Below are positions 18,053 through 27,623 of a stretch of 64,000 nt of DNA, piece by piece. Positions within the stretch are counted from its first letter, which is position 1, and the number at the start of each line of letters is the position of its first letter. Position numbers and translations under genes: made by a program. Below the pieces are notes generated by a model. The model searched no databases, was not told the origin of the DNA, and saw only the letters and a program-made list of their open reading frames with translations. Origin of the DNA: Pelistega ratti (lineage in GTDB: Bacteria; Pseudomonadota; Gammaproteobacteria; Burkholderiales; Burkholderiaceae_B); assembly GCF_009833965.1 (NCBI RefSeq), contig NZ_CP047165.1, positions 248,001-312,000 on the forward strand, read 5' to 3'.

Positions 18053-18061
18053 GGGGGGGGG
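18053..18061 (+). repeat. Nine-G homopolymer in the thrB-dusA intergenic region
   Basis: A run of nine G, with further G after a single A, stands in an AT-rich 357-base gap between the divergent genes thrB and dusA, about 120 bases before the thrB start. The rest of this gap shows no gene, tRNA or clear terminator. Runs this long slip during replication and could alter promoter spacing. Confidence 0.8.
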
Positions 18062-18290
18062 AGGGATCTTTTACTTTTATTATTAGAACGGGATAATTTT
18101 TACCTATGCCGTGTTGAATGTTGTGTATTTTAATAGGCGTTAGAATAAGATTTATAACTACTTAAAGATGGGCTAGCTCATTATATAGGTCTCAAATCCA
18201 TCTGTATGAAAAGTAGTCTATAAAAGAGTAGGAGTATATGAATGAAAATGTTTATAATATGGGCTGATTAATAAATAGTAAATAGATTTT

Positions 18291-19286
18291 ATGACTATAT
18301 CCTTATCTGGACTTTACCAATCACCTCTCAAACCTTGGCGACTATCTGTTGCACCTATGCTTGATGTTACAGATAGACATTGTCGCTATTTTCACCGCTT
18401 ATTAGCACCGAATGCTTTGCTTTATACGGAAATGGTGACAACAGGTGCATTAATTTACGGTGATGTTCCTCGCCACCTACAGTTTAATGAACAAGAACAT
18501 CCTGTTGCTTTACAGCTTGGGGGAAGTGAGCCTGATGCCTTAGTGCAGTGTGCTAAATTAGGGCAGCAATGGGGATATGATGAAATTAATCTAAATTGTG
18601 GTTGCCCCTCAGAACGAGTACAAAAGGGGGCTTTTGGTGCTTGTTTAATGGCAGAAGCAGATTTGGTGGCGCAATGTATTCAAGCAATGCAAGCAGCAGT
18701 AGATATTCCTGTTACCGTTAAGCACCGCTTGGGATTAGATTACGAAGACTCTTATGATTTTGTGAGAGATTTTGTTGGTAAAATCTATGATGTAGGGTGT
18801 CGAGTATTTATTACACATGCACGTAATGCTGTATTAAAAGGACTTTCTCCAAAGGATAATAGAGAAATTCCACCCCTTCGCTATGATAGGGTAATGCAAC
18901 TTAAAAAAGACTTCCCTGATGCATTGTTTATTTTAAATGGTGGTATTCATCAATTAGCGCAAGCAAGTGCATTGTTATCCGAGTTTGATGGCATTATGAT
19001 AGGAAGGGCAGCATGGCATGAGCCTTATTTATTAAGAGAGCTTAGTCAATTGATTTGGGCGGATAGCCAACCTGCCGATAATGCCCGTATTTGTGCAGAA
19101 ATGACTACTTATGCTGAAAAAGCACTGAGTGAGGGGGCTCCGTTAAGGGCTGTTGTTAAACCAATGTTAGGGTTGATGAACGGACAAGCAGGTGCTAAGT
19201 ATTTTAGACGCTTACTTTCAGATGTTAAACGTCTAAATGCACAGGATATTCGTTTAATAGAAGAGGCTTTTAGTGGGTTTATTTAA
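18291..19286 (+). CDS. dusA: tRNA-dihydrouridine synthase A
   Basis: 331 residues. An FMN-dependent TIM barrel: LSVAPMLDVTDRHCRYF at the start, TEMVTTGALIYGD, VALQLGGSEPDAL, the catalytic-Cys segment NLNCGCPSERVQKGAFGACL (key Cys in NCGCPS), TVKHRLG and the C-terminal helical bundle with GQAGAKYFRRLLS. The DRHCR and GCPSERVQKGAFGACLM patterns separate DusA from DusB/C. It reduces U20/U20a in tRNA in the cytoplasm. No ribosome site better than A-rich sequence precedes the ATG. Confidence 0.93.
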   Translation: MTISLSGLYQSPLKPWRLSVAPMLDVTDRHCRYFHRLLAPNALLYTEMVTTGALIYGDVPRHLQFNEQEHPVALQLGGSEPDALVQCAKLGQQWGYDEINLNCGCPSERVQKGAFGACLMAEADLVAQCIQAMQAAVDIPVTVKHRLGLDYEDSYDFVRDFVGKIYDVGCRVFITHARNAVLKGLSPKDNREIPPLRYDRVMQLKKDFPDALFILNGGIHQLAQASALLSEFDGIMIGRAAWHEPYLLRELSQLIWADSQPADNARICAEMTTYAEKALSEGAPLRAVVKPMLGLMNGQAGAKYFRRLLSDVKRLNAQDIRLIEEAFSGFI

Positions 19287-19333
19287 TGATCATTTACATA
19301 ATGAGATTTAATAATCGTAGTAATTACTTGAGT

Positions 19334-20392
19334 CTAGCCACAGTATCGTTCAATTCTATGTATTAAATCTTGGATATGTTGTTCTATAGAAGGATTATAT
19401 TTTAAGCATGATAAAGGATTTGTTATTCGATATTTTTTCTGGAGAGCATATTCTACTGATTGATGAATAACCTGATTCAAATGTGTTTTTTCATCTCGAT
19501 TAAATGTAAAACCAAATTGATGCTGTAAAACTTCTAAACAACCAATGTTATTAGCAAAGACAATAGGAGTACCGCATAAAATAGATTCGATGCCTACTAA
19601 ACCGAATGGTTCATAAAGAGACGCCATAATGGTGTAATCAGCCATTTGATAAAGTTCTACCATATTAGTACAGTATCCTAAAGATGAAATGTGGGGTTCT
19701 TCAGTAACAGGTGTTCCTACAACGACCAAACGGATGGGTAGAGTAGTCTGAGAAAAGTAATTTCTTAATATAGAAAACCCTTTTCGAGTATGCCCTGTGG
19801 ATGGAAATAGATAAATAATTTCATTTGACTTAAATCCATATTTTGCACGAATATATTCTCTGTTTTGTTCGGTAGTAATTAAAAATTTGTTGGTATCAAC
19901 AGGAGGGTAAATAATTTCTATTTTATTTTGATCAATATGATAAAACTTTGAAATTTCATCTTTCATTAATTTGGAATGTGCAATAATTAAATCTGCTTGA
20001 TTAAAGCAAGATTTTTCATTATGAATTTTTAGCCTACTTAGATAAGAGGGACGTTTACCTAAGGCATTTATATAACCTAGATGGTTTCCTCCACAAATAA
20101 TAATATCTGCTTTTGTGAATATAAGTGATATAAGTTTATCATTGAGAGTTTTTTGTTTATTGGTTTGGTAAGAAAGAAAAAAATGACGTAATTTTTTAGG
20201 GATGAAAGATAAGTTAATCTTTTTAGGAGTAATAAGACCATACTCTTTTATTGTTTGATCAAAATTTGTAGCATAGACATTGATTTTATGATTTTTTTTA
20301 TTATAAGTATAAAAACCATTGACTAAATCTATTGTATAGCGTTCTATACCACCACCATTTTGAAATTTATTACATACCAAAGAAATCTGCAT
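19334..20392 (-). CDS. Glycosyltransferase family 4 (GT-B), cell-surface glycan synthesis
   Basis: 352 residues. N-terminal GGGIERYTIDLVNGFY, a central nucleotide-sugar half, FLFPSTGHTRKGF-like phosphate loop and the GT4 E-x7-E motif in EPFGLVGIESILCGTP. It should transfer a sugar to a lipopolysaccharide core or similar acceptor on the cytoplasmic side of the inner membrane. Its start lies 76 bases from a run of 23 T (A on its own strand) in the promoter region. Coding DNA is more AT-rich than the neighbours dusA and cydA, consistent with a surface-glycan gene. Confidence 0.8.
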   Translation of the reverse strand: MQISLVCNKFQNGGGIERYTIDLVNGFYTYNKKNHKINVYATNFDQTIKEYGLITPKKINLSFIPKKLRHFFLSYQTNKQKTLNDKLISLIFTKADIIICGGNHLGYINALGKRPSYLSRLKIHNEKSCFNQADLIIAHSKLMKDEISKFYHIDQNKIEIIYPPVDTNKFLITTEQNREYIRAKYGFKSNEIIYLFPSTGHTRKGFSILRNYFSQTTLPIRLVVVGTPVTEEPHISSLGYCTNMVELYQMADYTIMASLYEPFGLVGIESILCGTPIVFANNIGCLEVLQHQFGFTFNRDEKTHLNQVIHQSVEYALQKKYRITNPLSCLKYNPSIEQHIQDLIHRIERYCG

Positions 20393-20467
20393 TTTATACC
20401 TTATGTCAGTTGTTAAAAATAGTATTTTTTATTTTATTTTTACAAATTTTCTCATTTTATTTATTTA

Positions 20468-20490
20468 TTTTTTTTTTTTTTTTTTTTTTT
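20468..20490 (+). repeat. Homopolymer of 23 T between divergent glycosyltransferase genes
   Basis: An unbroken run of T from 20468 to 20490, preceded by more T-rich sequence. The 295-base gap between the minus-strand GT4 gene and the plus-strand GT2 gene otherwise shows no gene. Long mononucleotide runs upstream of surface-glycan genes often mediate slipped-strand phase variation in mucosal bacteria. Confidence 0.9.
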
Positions 20491-20687
20491 CAAGTGGTTA
20501 GACTAATTTAAGCCCTTTTTTATCTTAATTTTATAGATTAAGTAATAAATGGTTGTTTTTAAGAAAATTACTTTATTTTGTTACTTCAAAATGATAAATA
20601 GCTAGAGAAAATATAATAAACCTGATAGAGTGTATTTCTATAAGTACTCTTATTTTCCTTAATATTTTTACTTCTCCCAAGACCAAG

Positions 20688-21498
20688 ATGAGCTTTCCTA
20701 AAATTGATGTTGTTATCCCTTGTTTTAATGCTGAAAGCACGTTAGAGCGTGCGGTGCAATCGGTATTAGTACAAAAAATATCTTGGGCGACTTTATTTAA
20801 TTGATGACTGTTCTCAAGATAATACATTTACCCTCATTCAACAATTAGCCACACAGTATCCAGAGCATATTTATTTTGCTCAATTAGCACAAAATAGCGG
20901 TGTAGCACAGGCACGTAATTTTGGTACTTTTTTAGCTCAGCATAATAATGTGGATTTTGTGGCTTTTTTAGATGCGGATGATGCTTATGAAGAGGGGGCT
21001 TTAGAGGTAGCTGCAGCGACTTTTTATTTTCAGCCTGAAACACAAGTTGTACGTTTAGATTTAAAGCCTGTTCATTTAGCACCACGTTATGCACAGCACG
21101 AACACATTGATTTAGCATGGCAGTATATGCGTATGACAGGTGCTGGGAATACGGTGTTTAATAAAACTTTTTTTGCTGCTTGTGGAGGCTTTCCGACAGA
21201 TGACTTATTTCGTGAATTAGGAGGAGAGGATGGGGCATTGGGTATTGCCACAACAAAAGTTGCCAAAGTAGCAACCCTCTTTAAAGAGGCAGGTGTACTA
21301 TACTTCTGTCGTGAGGGTATGCATGCAGAAAGATTATTAGATGCTATTTTATTTGATAAAAAAGACCCACGTATTACACCTGACAAAATAGCACAAGCTG
21401 ATGCAGTAACAGAAAGTATTTGTACTCGGATTAATGCGTTGAAAAAAGGATTAAATTCTGATCAGATAGGTGTATTCCCTCAGGAGGTTAAGCGTTAA
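20688..21498 (+). pseudogene. Glycosyltransferase family 2, frameshifted
   Basis: The first frame, from ATG 20688, encodes 38 residues opening with VVIPCFNAESTLERAVQSVL, the classic GT2 nucleotide-binding strand, and stops at TGA 20802-20804. The +1 frame picks up the protein from about 20791 (LYLIDDCSQDNTF) and runs to 21498, including VAFLDADDAYEEGAL with the DxD metal motif and CGGFPTDDLFRELGGEDG. Reading across needs one inserted base removed, or two restored, near 20785-20791. The product would be about 270 residues. Either the gene is inactive, or the strain/sequence carries an indel; no homopolymer lies at the break. Confidence 0.85.
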
Positions 21499-21852
21499 TC
21501 GTGTATCATCATAAAAATAATAAATTTTTAATATATTATTCCAAATAATGCAGTGATAAGCTATTTACCTATTATTAATTTAGTGTGTAGTACAAATTTA
21601 AAAAGCTACAAAATTTATCTGGAAAAATAATTTTAAAGAAAAGATAAATTGTATTTTTATTCGATTTTATTAGGGGTATTGTCTAAAAGAGTATTTTCTC
21701 TGATTAAGCCCTTATTTACTTTTATATATAAATACTAGGTAGTTCGTAATAATTTCTTGTGTTTACTATTAAATTATTACTATAGGTTTTCTTTACACCT
21801 GATAATCAGTCTTTTAAAATTTAGATCTATTTATACTCGTATAGGGCGTTTT
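21499..21852. other. Upstream region of the cytochrome bd operon
   Basis: 354 AT-rich bases between the broken glycosyltransferase and cydA. No gene, no hairpin with T tract. No TTGAT-N4-ATCAA box was found, so FNR/Anr control cannot be argued from the sequence. A longer reading of cydA from 21757 would run into this region but lacks similarity. Confidence 0.5.
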
Positions 21853-23199
21853 ATGGATCTTGGTCTTACGGCGTTAATGCTAGCTCGTATTCAGTTTGCA
21901 TTTACCGTCTCTTTTCATATTATTTTTCCAGCTACTTCGATTGGTTTAGCATGTTTCTTAGCTTTTATTGAATGGCGATGGTTACGTACTAAAAACCCTA
22001 TTTATCAAGACTTATTTAAATTTTGGGTAAAGGTCTTTGCACTTGCTTTTGCGATGGGGGTTGTCTCAGGTATTGTGATGAGTTATCAATTCGGTACAAA
22101 CTGGAGTGAGTTTTCTCGTATTGCTGGTAGTGTAACTGGACCTCTTTTGACCTATGAAGTATTGAGTGCCTTCTTTTTAGAAGCAGGGTTTCTTGGAATT
22201 ATGCTATTTGGCTGGGGGCGAGTAAGTGAAAAAGCACACTTTTTTGCAACACTGATGGTAGCGATAGGGACGTGTATTTCAATGTTTTGGATTTTATCAT
22301 CAAATAGTTGGATGCAAACCCCCCAAGGTTTTTATATGGAAAACGGTATTGTTGTTCCGGAAGATTGGTGGGCAATCGTATTTAATCCATCTTTTCCTTA
22401 TCGTCTCGCACATATGGGTGTTGCCGTTTTTCTAGTGTCAGCTCTTTTAGTGATAGGGACAGCAGGTTGGCATCTGTTACGAGGTCGCCGTGATGCTTTA
22501 ATCAAAAAGTCATTTTCATATAGCTTATGGCTACTCTTGTTTGCTTCCATCGCTCAAATGGTTATAGGTGATTTGCATGGTTTGAATACACTAAAACATC
22601 AACCTGCCAAAATTGCTGCATTGGAAGGACATTGGGAAACCAATCACGATCATGCGATGCCATTATTGCTATTTGCTATCCCTGATATGGAGAATGAGCG
22701 TAATCATTTTGAAATTGGAATTCCTCATTTAGGAAGTATGATTTTAACGCATACCCTAGATGGTACGGTAACAGGGTTAAAAGCGTTTGAACCTCAGGAT
22801 CGTCCTAATGTACCTATTATGTTCTGGAGTTTTAGAATAATGGTAGGGATTGGTTTATTAATGATAATAATGTCTGTAATAGGGCTATGGTTAAGAAAAA
22901 AACATACTTTATATGAGAATAAATACTTTCATTGGTTTACTGTTTTTATGGCACCACTCGGCTATGTTGCGCTATTAGCAGGTTGGGTAGTCACTGAAGT
23001 AGGACGTCAGCCTTGGACTATTTACGGAATACTGCGAACAGAGGATTCGCTATCGCATACTGTTTCTGCTGATCAAGTTGGATTAAGCCTTATTGTTTTT
23101 GTTATCGTGTATGCCATTGTTTTTGGGTGTGGTATTTATTATATGTTACGTCACTTGATGAAAGGCCCAGAAATTGTCTATTCAGCGGAGGGTAAATAA
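21853..23199 (+). CDS. cydA: Cytochrome bd-type (CIO) ubiquinol oxidase subunit I
   Basis: 448 residues from ATG 21853, where the family N-terminus (MDLGLTALMLARIQFAFTVSFHIIFPATS, read in parts) begins. Nine hydrophobic segments. Key features: His in VSFHIIF (heme b595/d ligand), GTNWSEFSRIAGSVTGPLLTYEV, WMQTPQGFYM, a short Q-loop and the GRQPWTIYGILRT stretch. The short Q-loop and about 450-residue length place it with the cyanide-insensitive CioA branch rather than E. coli CydA. It oxidises quinol and reduces oxygen to water in the inner membrane at low oxygen. cydB overlaps its stop by one base. Confidence 0.92.
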   Translation: MDLGLTALMLARIQFAFTVSFHIIFPATSIGLACFLAFIEWRWLRTKNPIYQDLFKFWVKVFALAFAMGVVSGIVMSYQFGTNWSEFSRIAGSVTGPLLTYEVLSAFFLEAGFLGIMLFGWGRVSEKAHFFATLMVAIGTCISMFWILSSNSWMQTPQGFYMENGIVVPEDWWAIVFNPSFPYRLAHMGVAVFLVSALLVIGTAGWHLLRGRRDALIKKSFSYSLWLLLFASIAQMVIGDLHGLNTLKHQPAKIAALEGHWETNHDHAMPLLLFAIPDMENERNHFEIGIPHLGSMILTHTLDGTVTGLKAFEPQDRPNVPIMFWSFRIMVGIGLLMIIMSVIGLWLRKKHTLYENKYFHWFTVFMAPLGYVALLAGWVVTEVGRQPWTIYGILRTEDSLSHTVSADQVGLSLIVFVIVYAIVFGCGIYYMLRHLMKGPEIVYSAEGK

Positions 23200-24200
23200 T
23201 GGATATAACACTTGTTTGGTTTGCGATTATTGGCTTAGGTGTATTGTTATATGTCGTACTAGATGGTTTTGACTTAGGTATTGGTATTTTATTTCCTTTT
23301 ATCAGGGCAAAAGCGGAAAGGGATACGATGATGAATACCGTTGCACCGGTATGGGATGGGAATGAAACTTGGATGGTACTTGGTGGTGCTGGATTATTTG
23401 CTGCATTCCCCCTTGCGTATGCAACAATATTATCAGCACTTTATATGCCAATTACGTTAATGGCACTAGCGCTGATTTTTAGGGGAGTATCATTTGAGTT
23501 TCGCTTTAAAATGAGCCGATTACAGAAATGTTGGGATTATGCCTTTATGTGGGGATCGATATTATCTGCTTTCTTTCAGGGGGTTGTATTAGGTGCCGTT
23601 ATCCAAGGTATTAAAACAACAGAAGGTATTTTTTCAGGTGAAACATTTGATTGGCTTACTCCGTTTACCGTATTAACAGGTATTGGGGTAGTGGTGATGT
23701 ATGCTACTTTAGGCTGTGCATGGTTGATTTATAAAACAACGGATCATCTTCAACAAAAAATGTATCGTGCTATGCCTAAAATACTTATGATGCTATTAGG
23801 AATATTTGCACTGGTACTTATCGCTTCTGTATGGGTTCAACCGAGTATCGTAGAGCGTTGGTTTGTTGCGTCTCATCGAATTTATTTTGGTTTACTCGTT
23901 ATCATCACACTCTTTATGTTTGGGTGGATTTTTAGAGCGGTTCAGCAACAAAAAGAACGACAACCCTTTATTTATACTATTTTATTATTGTTAGTTGCTT
24001 TTATAAGCTTACTATTAAGTATATTCCCTTATATTATCCCTCCCTCTATTGATATTTGGCAGGCGGCAGCACCACGTTCAAGTCAAGTATTTACATTGAT
24101 TGGGGCGCTAATTTTTATCCCTATGATTATTGCCTATAGCTTATTTTCATATTGGGTATTTAGGGGTAAAGTACGTGTCGGTGATAGTGGGTATCATTGA
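23199..24200 (+). CDS. cydB: Cytochrome bd-type (CIO) ubiquinol oxidase subunit II
   Basis: 333 residues, eight to nine membrane segments, opening with the family's VLLYVVLDGFDLGIGILFPF (read in parts) and carrying NTVAPVWDGNETWMVLGGAGLFAAFPLAY (read in parts), the most conserved part of CydB. It overlaps cydA by one base and the downstream small gene by one base (TGATG), so the three are translationally coupled. Forms the oxidase heterodimer with CydA. Confidence 0.92.
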   Translation: MDITLVWFAIIGLGVLLYVVLDGFDLGIGILFPFIRAKAERDTMMNTVAPVWDGNETWMVLGGAGLFAAFPLAYATILSALYMPITLMALALIFRGVSFEFRFKMSRLQKCWDYAFMWGSILSAFFQGVVLGAVIQGIKTTEGIFSGETFDWLTPFTVLTGIGVVVMYATLGCAWLIYKTTDHLQQKMYRAMPKILMMLLGIFALVLIASVWVQPSIVERWFVASHRIYFGLLVIITLFMFGWIFRAVQQQKERQPFIYTILLLLVAFISLLLSIFPYIIPPSIDIWQAAAPRSSQVFTLIGALIFIPMIIAYSLFSYWVFRGKVRVGDSGYH

Positions 24201-24319
24201 TGAAACAAAAAAGAAAGTTAAGTTCAATACAATGGTTTATTTTGTTATGGTTAGCTGGCTTTGTCGGGCTAGCGGTTATCGCTGGTTTATTTAGACTATT
24301 ATTGTATTGGGCATATTAA
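24200..24319 (+). CDS. DUF2474-type small membrane protein of the CIO oxidase
   Basis: 39 residues, a single membrane helix: MKQKRKLSSIQW, then FILLWLAGFVGLAVIAGL and a short RLLLYWAY tail. The ATG shares its A with the cydB stop TGA. The basic N-terminus and WF-x-LWLAG-x-x-x-LA pattern match the DUF2474 family, the CIO counterpart of CydX, a stabilising third subunit of cytochrome bd. A terminator follows within ten bases. Confidence 0.75.
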   Translation: MKQKRKLSSIQWFILLWLAGFVGLAVIAGLFRLLLYWAY

Positions 24320-24325
24320 TAAAAT

Positions 24326-24356
24326 AACCCGATATTCAGTTGAGTATCGGGTTTTT
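24326..24356 (+). terminator. Terminator of the cydAB operon
   Basis: AACCCGATA (24326-24334) pairs with TATCGGGTT (24345-24353) and is followed by a T tract. Confidence 0.8.
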
Positions 24357-24408
24357 AGTGAGTAAAATAGAGCATCAATACACCCTAATAGAGGGGTAAA
24401 TTTTACTT

Positions 24409-25833
24409 ATGAATAATACATTTAGTTTCTTCTTTTATGACTATGAGAGTTTTGGTGTTGATCCTGCCCGTGATCGACCCGCTCAATTTGCAGGTATCCG
24501 TACAGATGCTGATTTTAATATTATTGGTGAACCTGTTATGTTGTATTGTAAGCAAACAGATGATTATTTACCATCACCTGAAGCGGTTATTATTACGGGT
24601 ATCACACCGCAGCTTTGCAATGAAAAAGGTATTTCTGAACCTGAGTTTGCACAACGTATTCATGCGGAGTTTAGTCAAGCGAATACCTGTATCGTAGGAT
24701 TCAATAATATTCGCTATGATGATGAAATGACACGTTATATATTTTATCGGAATTTTATTGATCCGTATGAGTATGCGTGGAAAAATGGTAACTCTCGGTG
24801 GGATTTATTGGATGTTGTTAGGGCGTGTTATGCATTGCGTCCAGAAGGTATTCAATGGCCTGTCGATGAAGAGGGAATTCCCTCTTTTAAATTAGAAAAT
24901 TTAACGAAAGCAAATGGTATTGAGCATAGTCACGCACATGATGCGATGTCTGATGTTTATGCGACGATTGCTATTGCTAAATTAATAAAAGAAAAACAAC
25001 CCAAACTTTTTCAGTATTTTTTTGAGCATCGACATAAAAAAACACTAGAACAATTGATTGATACACGAGCAATGACACCTTTGGTTCATGTATCAGGTAT
25101 GTTAGGTAATTATCGAGGAAATTGTACTTGGATTGCTCCTATTGCTTGGCATCCTACTAATCCTAATGCCGTGATTGTATGTGATTTAGCAGGTGATATA
25201 AATGATTTATTGTCTAAAGATGCAGATATATTACGCACCTATCTTTATACTAAAAAAGAGGATTTGACGCAACAAGGTATATTGCCTGTTCCTTTAAAAT
25301 TAGTGCATATTAATAAATGCCCTATTTTAGCACCAGCTAAGACACTGCTACCTGAAACAGCAGAACGATTGGGGATCAATCGTGAACAGTGTTTGGCAAA
25401 CCTAAAAACCTTAAAACAATCGGCAGATATTTGTGAAAAAGTAGAGGCTATTTTTTCAGAAGAACGTGTGTTTGATACAGATAAAGAAGATGTAGAAGCA
25501 GCACTTTATCAAGGATTTTATAGCTATGATGATAAATATAGCTTAGAAGTATTGAAAGGGCTACCGCTAGAATCTCTAGCTAATCATGGTTTAGTCTTTC
25601 AAGATGAGCGTATTCCTACATTATTATTTCATTATCGGGCTCGTCATTTTTATAAGACACTTAGCCGTGCTGAACAAATGCGATGGGAAAAATATCGACA
25701 TAAGAAAATTGATGCTAAAGTACCCGTATTTACACAAAGTTTGCAACAACTTTCAGAGCAATATGCTAATCATGCTGATAAATTAGCTCTTTTAGAACAA
25801 GTATATGCCTATGGGCAGCGAATAGCAGAATAG
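24409..25833 (+). CDS. sbcB: Exodeoxyribonuclease I
   Basis: 474 residues, standard for SbcB. A DnaQ-like exonuclease domain with FFFYDYESFGVDPARDRPAQFAGIR (read in parts; D-x-E catalytic pair), NNIRYDDEMTRYIFYRN, and HDAMSDVYATIAIAKLI with the final Asp; then the SH3-like and helical ExoI domains (RGNCTWIAPIAWHPTNPNAV, read in parts; near the end YRARHFYKTLSRAE). It digests single-stranded DNA 3' to 5' in recombination and mismatch repair. Single gene behind the cyd terminator. Confidence 0.95.
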   Translation: MNNTFSFFFYDYESFGVDPARDRPAQFAGIRTDADFNIIGEPVMLYCKQTDDYLPSPEAVIITGITPQLCNEKGISEPEFAQRIHAEFSQANTCIVGFNNIRYDDEMTRYIFYRNFIDPYEYAWKNGNSRWDLLDVVRACYALRPEGIQWPVDEEGIPSFKLENLTKANGIEHSHAHDAMSDVYATIAIAKLIKEKQPKLFQYFFEHRHKKTLEQLIDTRAMTPLVHVSGMLGNYRGNCTWIAPIAWHPTNPNAVIVCDLAGDINDLLSKDADILRTYLYTKKEDLTQQGILPVPLKLVHINKCPILAPAKTLLPETAERLGINREQCLANLKTLKQSADICEKVEAIFSEERVFDTDKEDVEAALYQGFYSYDDKYSLEVLKGLPLESLANHGLVFQDERIPTLLFHYRARHFYKTLSRAEQMRWEKYRHKKIDAKVPVFTQSLQQLSEQYANHADKLALLEQVYAYGQRIAE

Positions 25834-25980
25834 TGCTAGGAGAAACATTACTGATTGAGGGTAAATAGTTTTTAAAAAAGAACTGCTTGTTATATACAAA
25901 AACTTTATTCATTATTATTTGCTTTTTGTCTATTTATTGCGGTAGAAAAATAGAGTATTTTTAGCATTAAGACTAAAAAT

Positions 25981-26017
25981 AAACTGACCTTAATATATGT
26001 GATAATAAGGTCAGTTT
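25981..26017. terminator. Bidirectional terminator between sbcB and the transporter gene
   Basis: AAACTGACCTTA (25981-25992) pairs perfectly with TAAGGTCAGTTT (26006-26017), flanked by A- and T-rich sequence, between convergent genes. Confidence 0.8.
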
Positions 26018-26038
26018 GTTTATTAAAGAATATACTGA

Positions 26039-27268
26039 TTAACCTGTAAAAATAATTTTAGGTAATACACCCCATTTAATTAAAAATGGAATAAGGATAA
26101 TAAGAATACCTGCCAAAAATGTTATTGCTAGAGCAATATTACCACCTGCGACACGATAGGGGAGATTAGGGTGTTGTTGTCGTGCTTTCCATACTAATCC
26201 GACCGGTAAAATAACACCGTAGAAAGCGAATAATAAACCAGCATAGGCAAGAGCAGCAGCAAAACCTTCTGGATAAAAGAGGGCAAAAATAAGCGGTGGA
26301 ATAAAAGTAAGTGGAGCAAGCGACTTACGATTAGCGGGTAACTTAAATCGTTTTAATAAATCACCAACTCCTTCAAAGATACCCATTGCTACGCCTAGGA
26401 AAGAGGTAATAAGGGCTAATGAGGCAAAAATCCGCATAATCCCGCCTAATACCGTACTTTCTGTTATTTGAGTTGTTGCTTGTACAAGGCCATCAGGAGA
26501 AGGATTTTTTTGTAAAATAGCCATAAAGGTTTGTTGACTGAGTACACTATGTGTTGCCAGTTGCCATAGGCTATAAGCAACGAGAGGGATTAATGCACCA
26601 ATAATAACAGCCTTTCTGATTTTACGAATATCTGCTTGTAGATAAGTATTGATACTTGCCATAATGACATGGAAACCAAATGCGGTAAAAAAAATAGGTA
26701 CAGCAGAGAGGATAAGATAATGATCGGTTGGTAAAATAAGGAGATTTTCTACTTTAGCATGGGGTAGCATCATAGCCAAAAGAATAACAAAGGCAATAAT
26801 CTTTCCAAGGAATAACAAACGGGTTAAACCATCGACTCCCCGAATACCAAAGATAACAAATGAGCCTAAAATAAGGGTAAATAATAAAATAGCAATGTGT
26901 TTTGTAATCAATACACCGCCTAAATGAATATCAGGTAATATTCCAGCTAGTAGAGAACCTCCGCCAGTAATATACGCAGCAAGTAAAGCATATAATAAGA
27001 TTAATAAACTAAGTGTCGTAACAATACGTCCAATTGCCCCAAAATATTGTTCTGCTAAGCTAGCCACACCTGCATCCATACGAGGGGCTGTTTGGTAAAC
27101 TTCCATAAAAAGTAGCCCAGTGTAGGTGAGTAGCCCCCACAGAATAACTAGCAAAAAAATAGTTGCGCCAAAACCCATATCTGCTGAGGTTAATGGCATT
27201 GCTAACATTCCTGCACCGATGGCAGTACCTGCAATAATCAGTGCACTTCCTAGAATTCTATTTTTCAT
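26039..27268 (-). CDS. tyrP: Tyrosine/aromatic amino acid permease (HAAAP family, TyrP-like)
   Basis: 409 residues, eleven hydrophobic segments. It begins ILGSALIIAGTAIGAGMLAMP, the signature of hydroxy/aromatic amino acid permeases, and has ILPTDHYLILSAVPIFFTAFGFHVI (read in parts) and FASLALITSFLGVAMGIFEG. Proton-driven uptake of tyrosine (TyrP) is the closest fit; Mtr and TnaB are similar and cannot be excluded. No TyrR box or regulator is evident. Single gene, divergent from alaS. Confidence 0.8.
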   Translation of the reverse strand: MKNRILGSALIIAGTAIGAGMLAMPLTSADMGFGATIFLLVILWGLLTYTGLLFMEVYQTAPRMDAGVASLAEQYFGAIGRIVTTLSLLILLYALLAAYITGGGSLLAGILPDIHLGGVLITKHIAILLFTLILGSFVIFGIRGVDGLTRLLFLGKIIAFVILLAMMLPHAKVENLLILPTDHYLILSAVPIFFTAFGFHVIMASINTYLQADIRKIRKAVIIGALIPLVAYSLWQLATHSVLSQQTFMAILQKNPSPDGLVQATTQITESTVLGGIMRIFASLALITSFLGVAMGIFEGVGDLLKRFKLPANRKSLAPLTFIPPLIFALFYPEGFAAALAYAGLLFAFYGVILPVGLVWKARQQHPNLPYRVAGGNIALAITFLAGILIILIPFLIKWGVLPKIIFTG

Positions 27269-27559
27269 AAGCCCTCGAAGAGATAATAAGAAGAAATATC
27301 ATCTTTCTTCTATCTTTATAATCACTATTTAGCCCTCCATATTAACCGAACTTTTATGTTTTGTGTAAGAGAACGTAATAAATAGAGAGAATATGCCTTT
27401 GTATCTGTGGATACTTTGTTTATAGTCAGAAAGGGTAGAATAAAAATTTGATCATACTGTCAAGTTAATAAATATTGCTACTTTTACGGGTCTAGTATTG
27501 ATGATAAATATAAAACGCTCCGACACATTACCATTAAATAAAAGATAATTTTTCAAGTA

Positions 27560-27589
27560 TTACCACTTTTGAAGGTTTTGGCATATAAT
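27560..27589 (+). promoter_or_regulatory. Probable alaS promoter
   Basis: TTACCA (27560-27565), 18-base spacer, perfect TATAAT (27584-27589). This places the start point near 27597, so the upstream in-frame ATG at 27588 lies inside the -10 element and cannot be the alaS start. The rest of the 355-base gap between the permease and alaS shows no gene. Confidence 0.55.
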
Positions 27590-27623
27590 GAGAAGTTACT
27601 TATTTTTTATGCTAAAACCAGTA

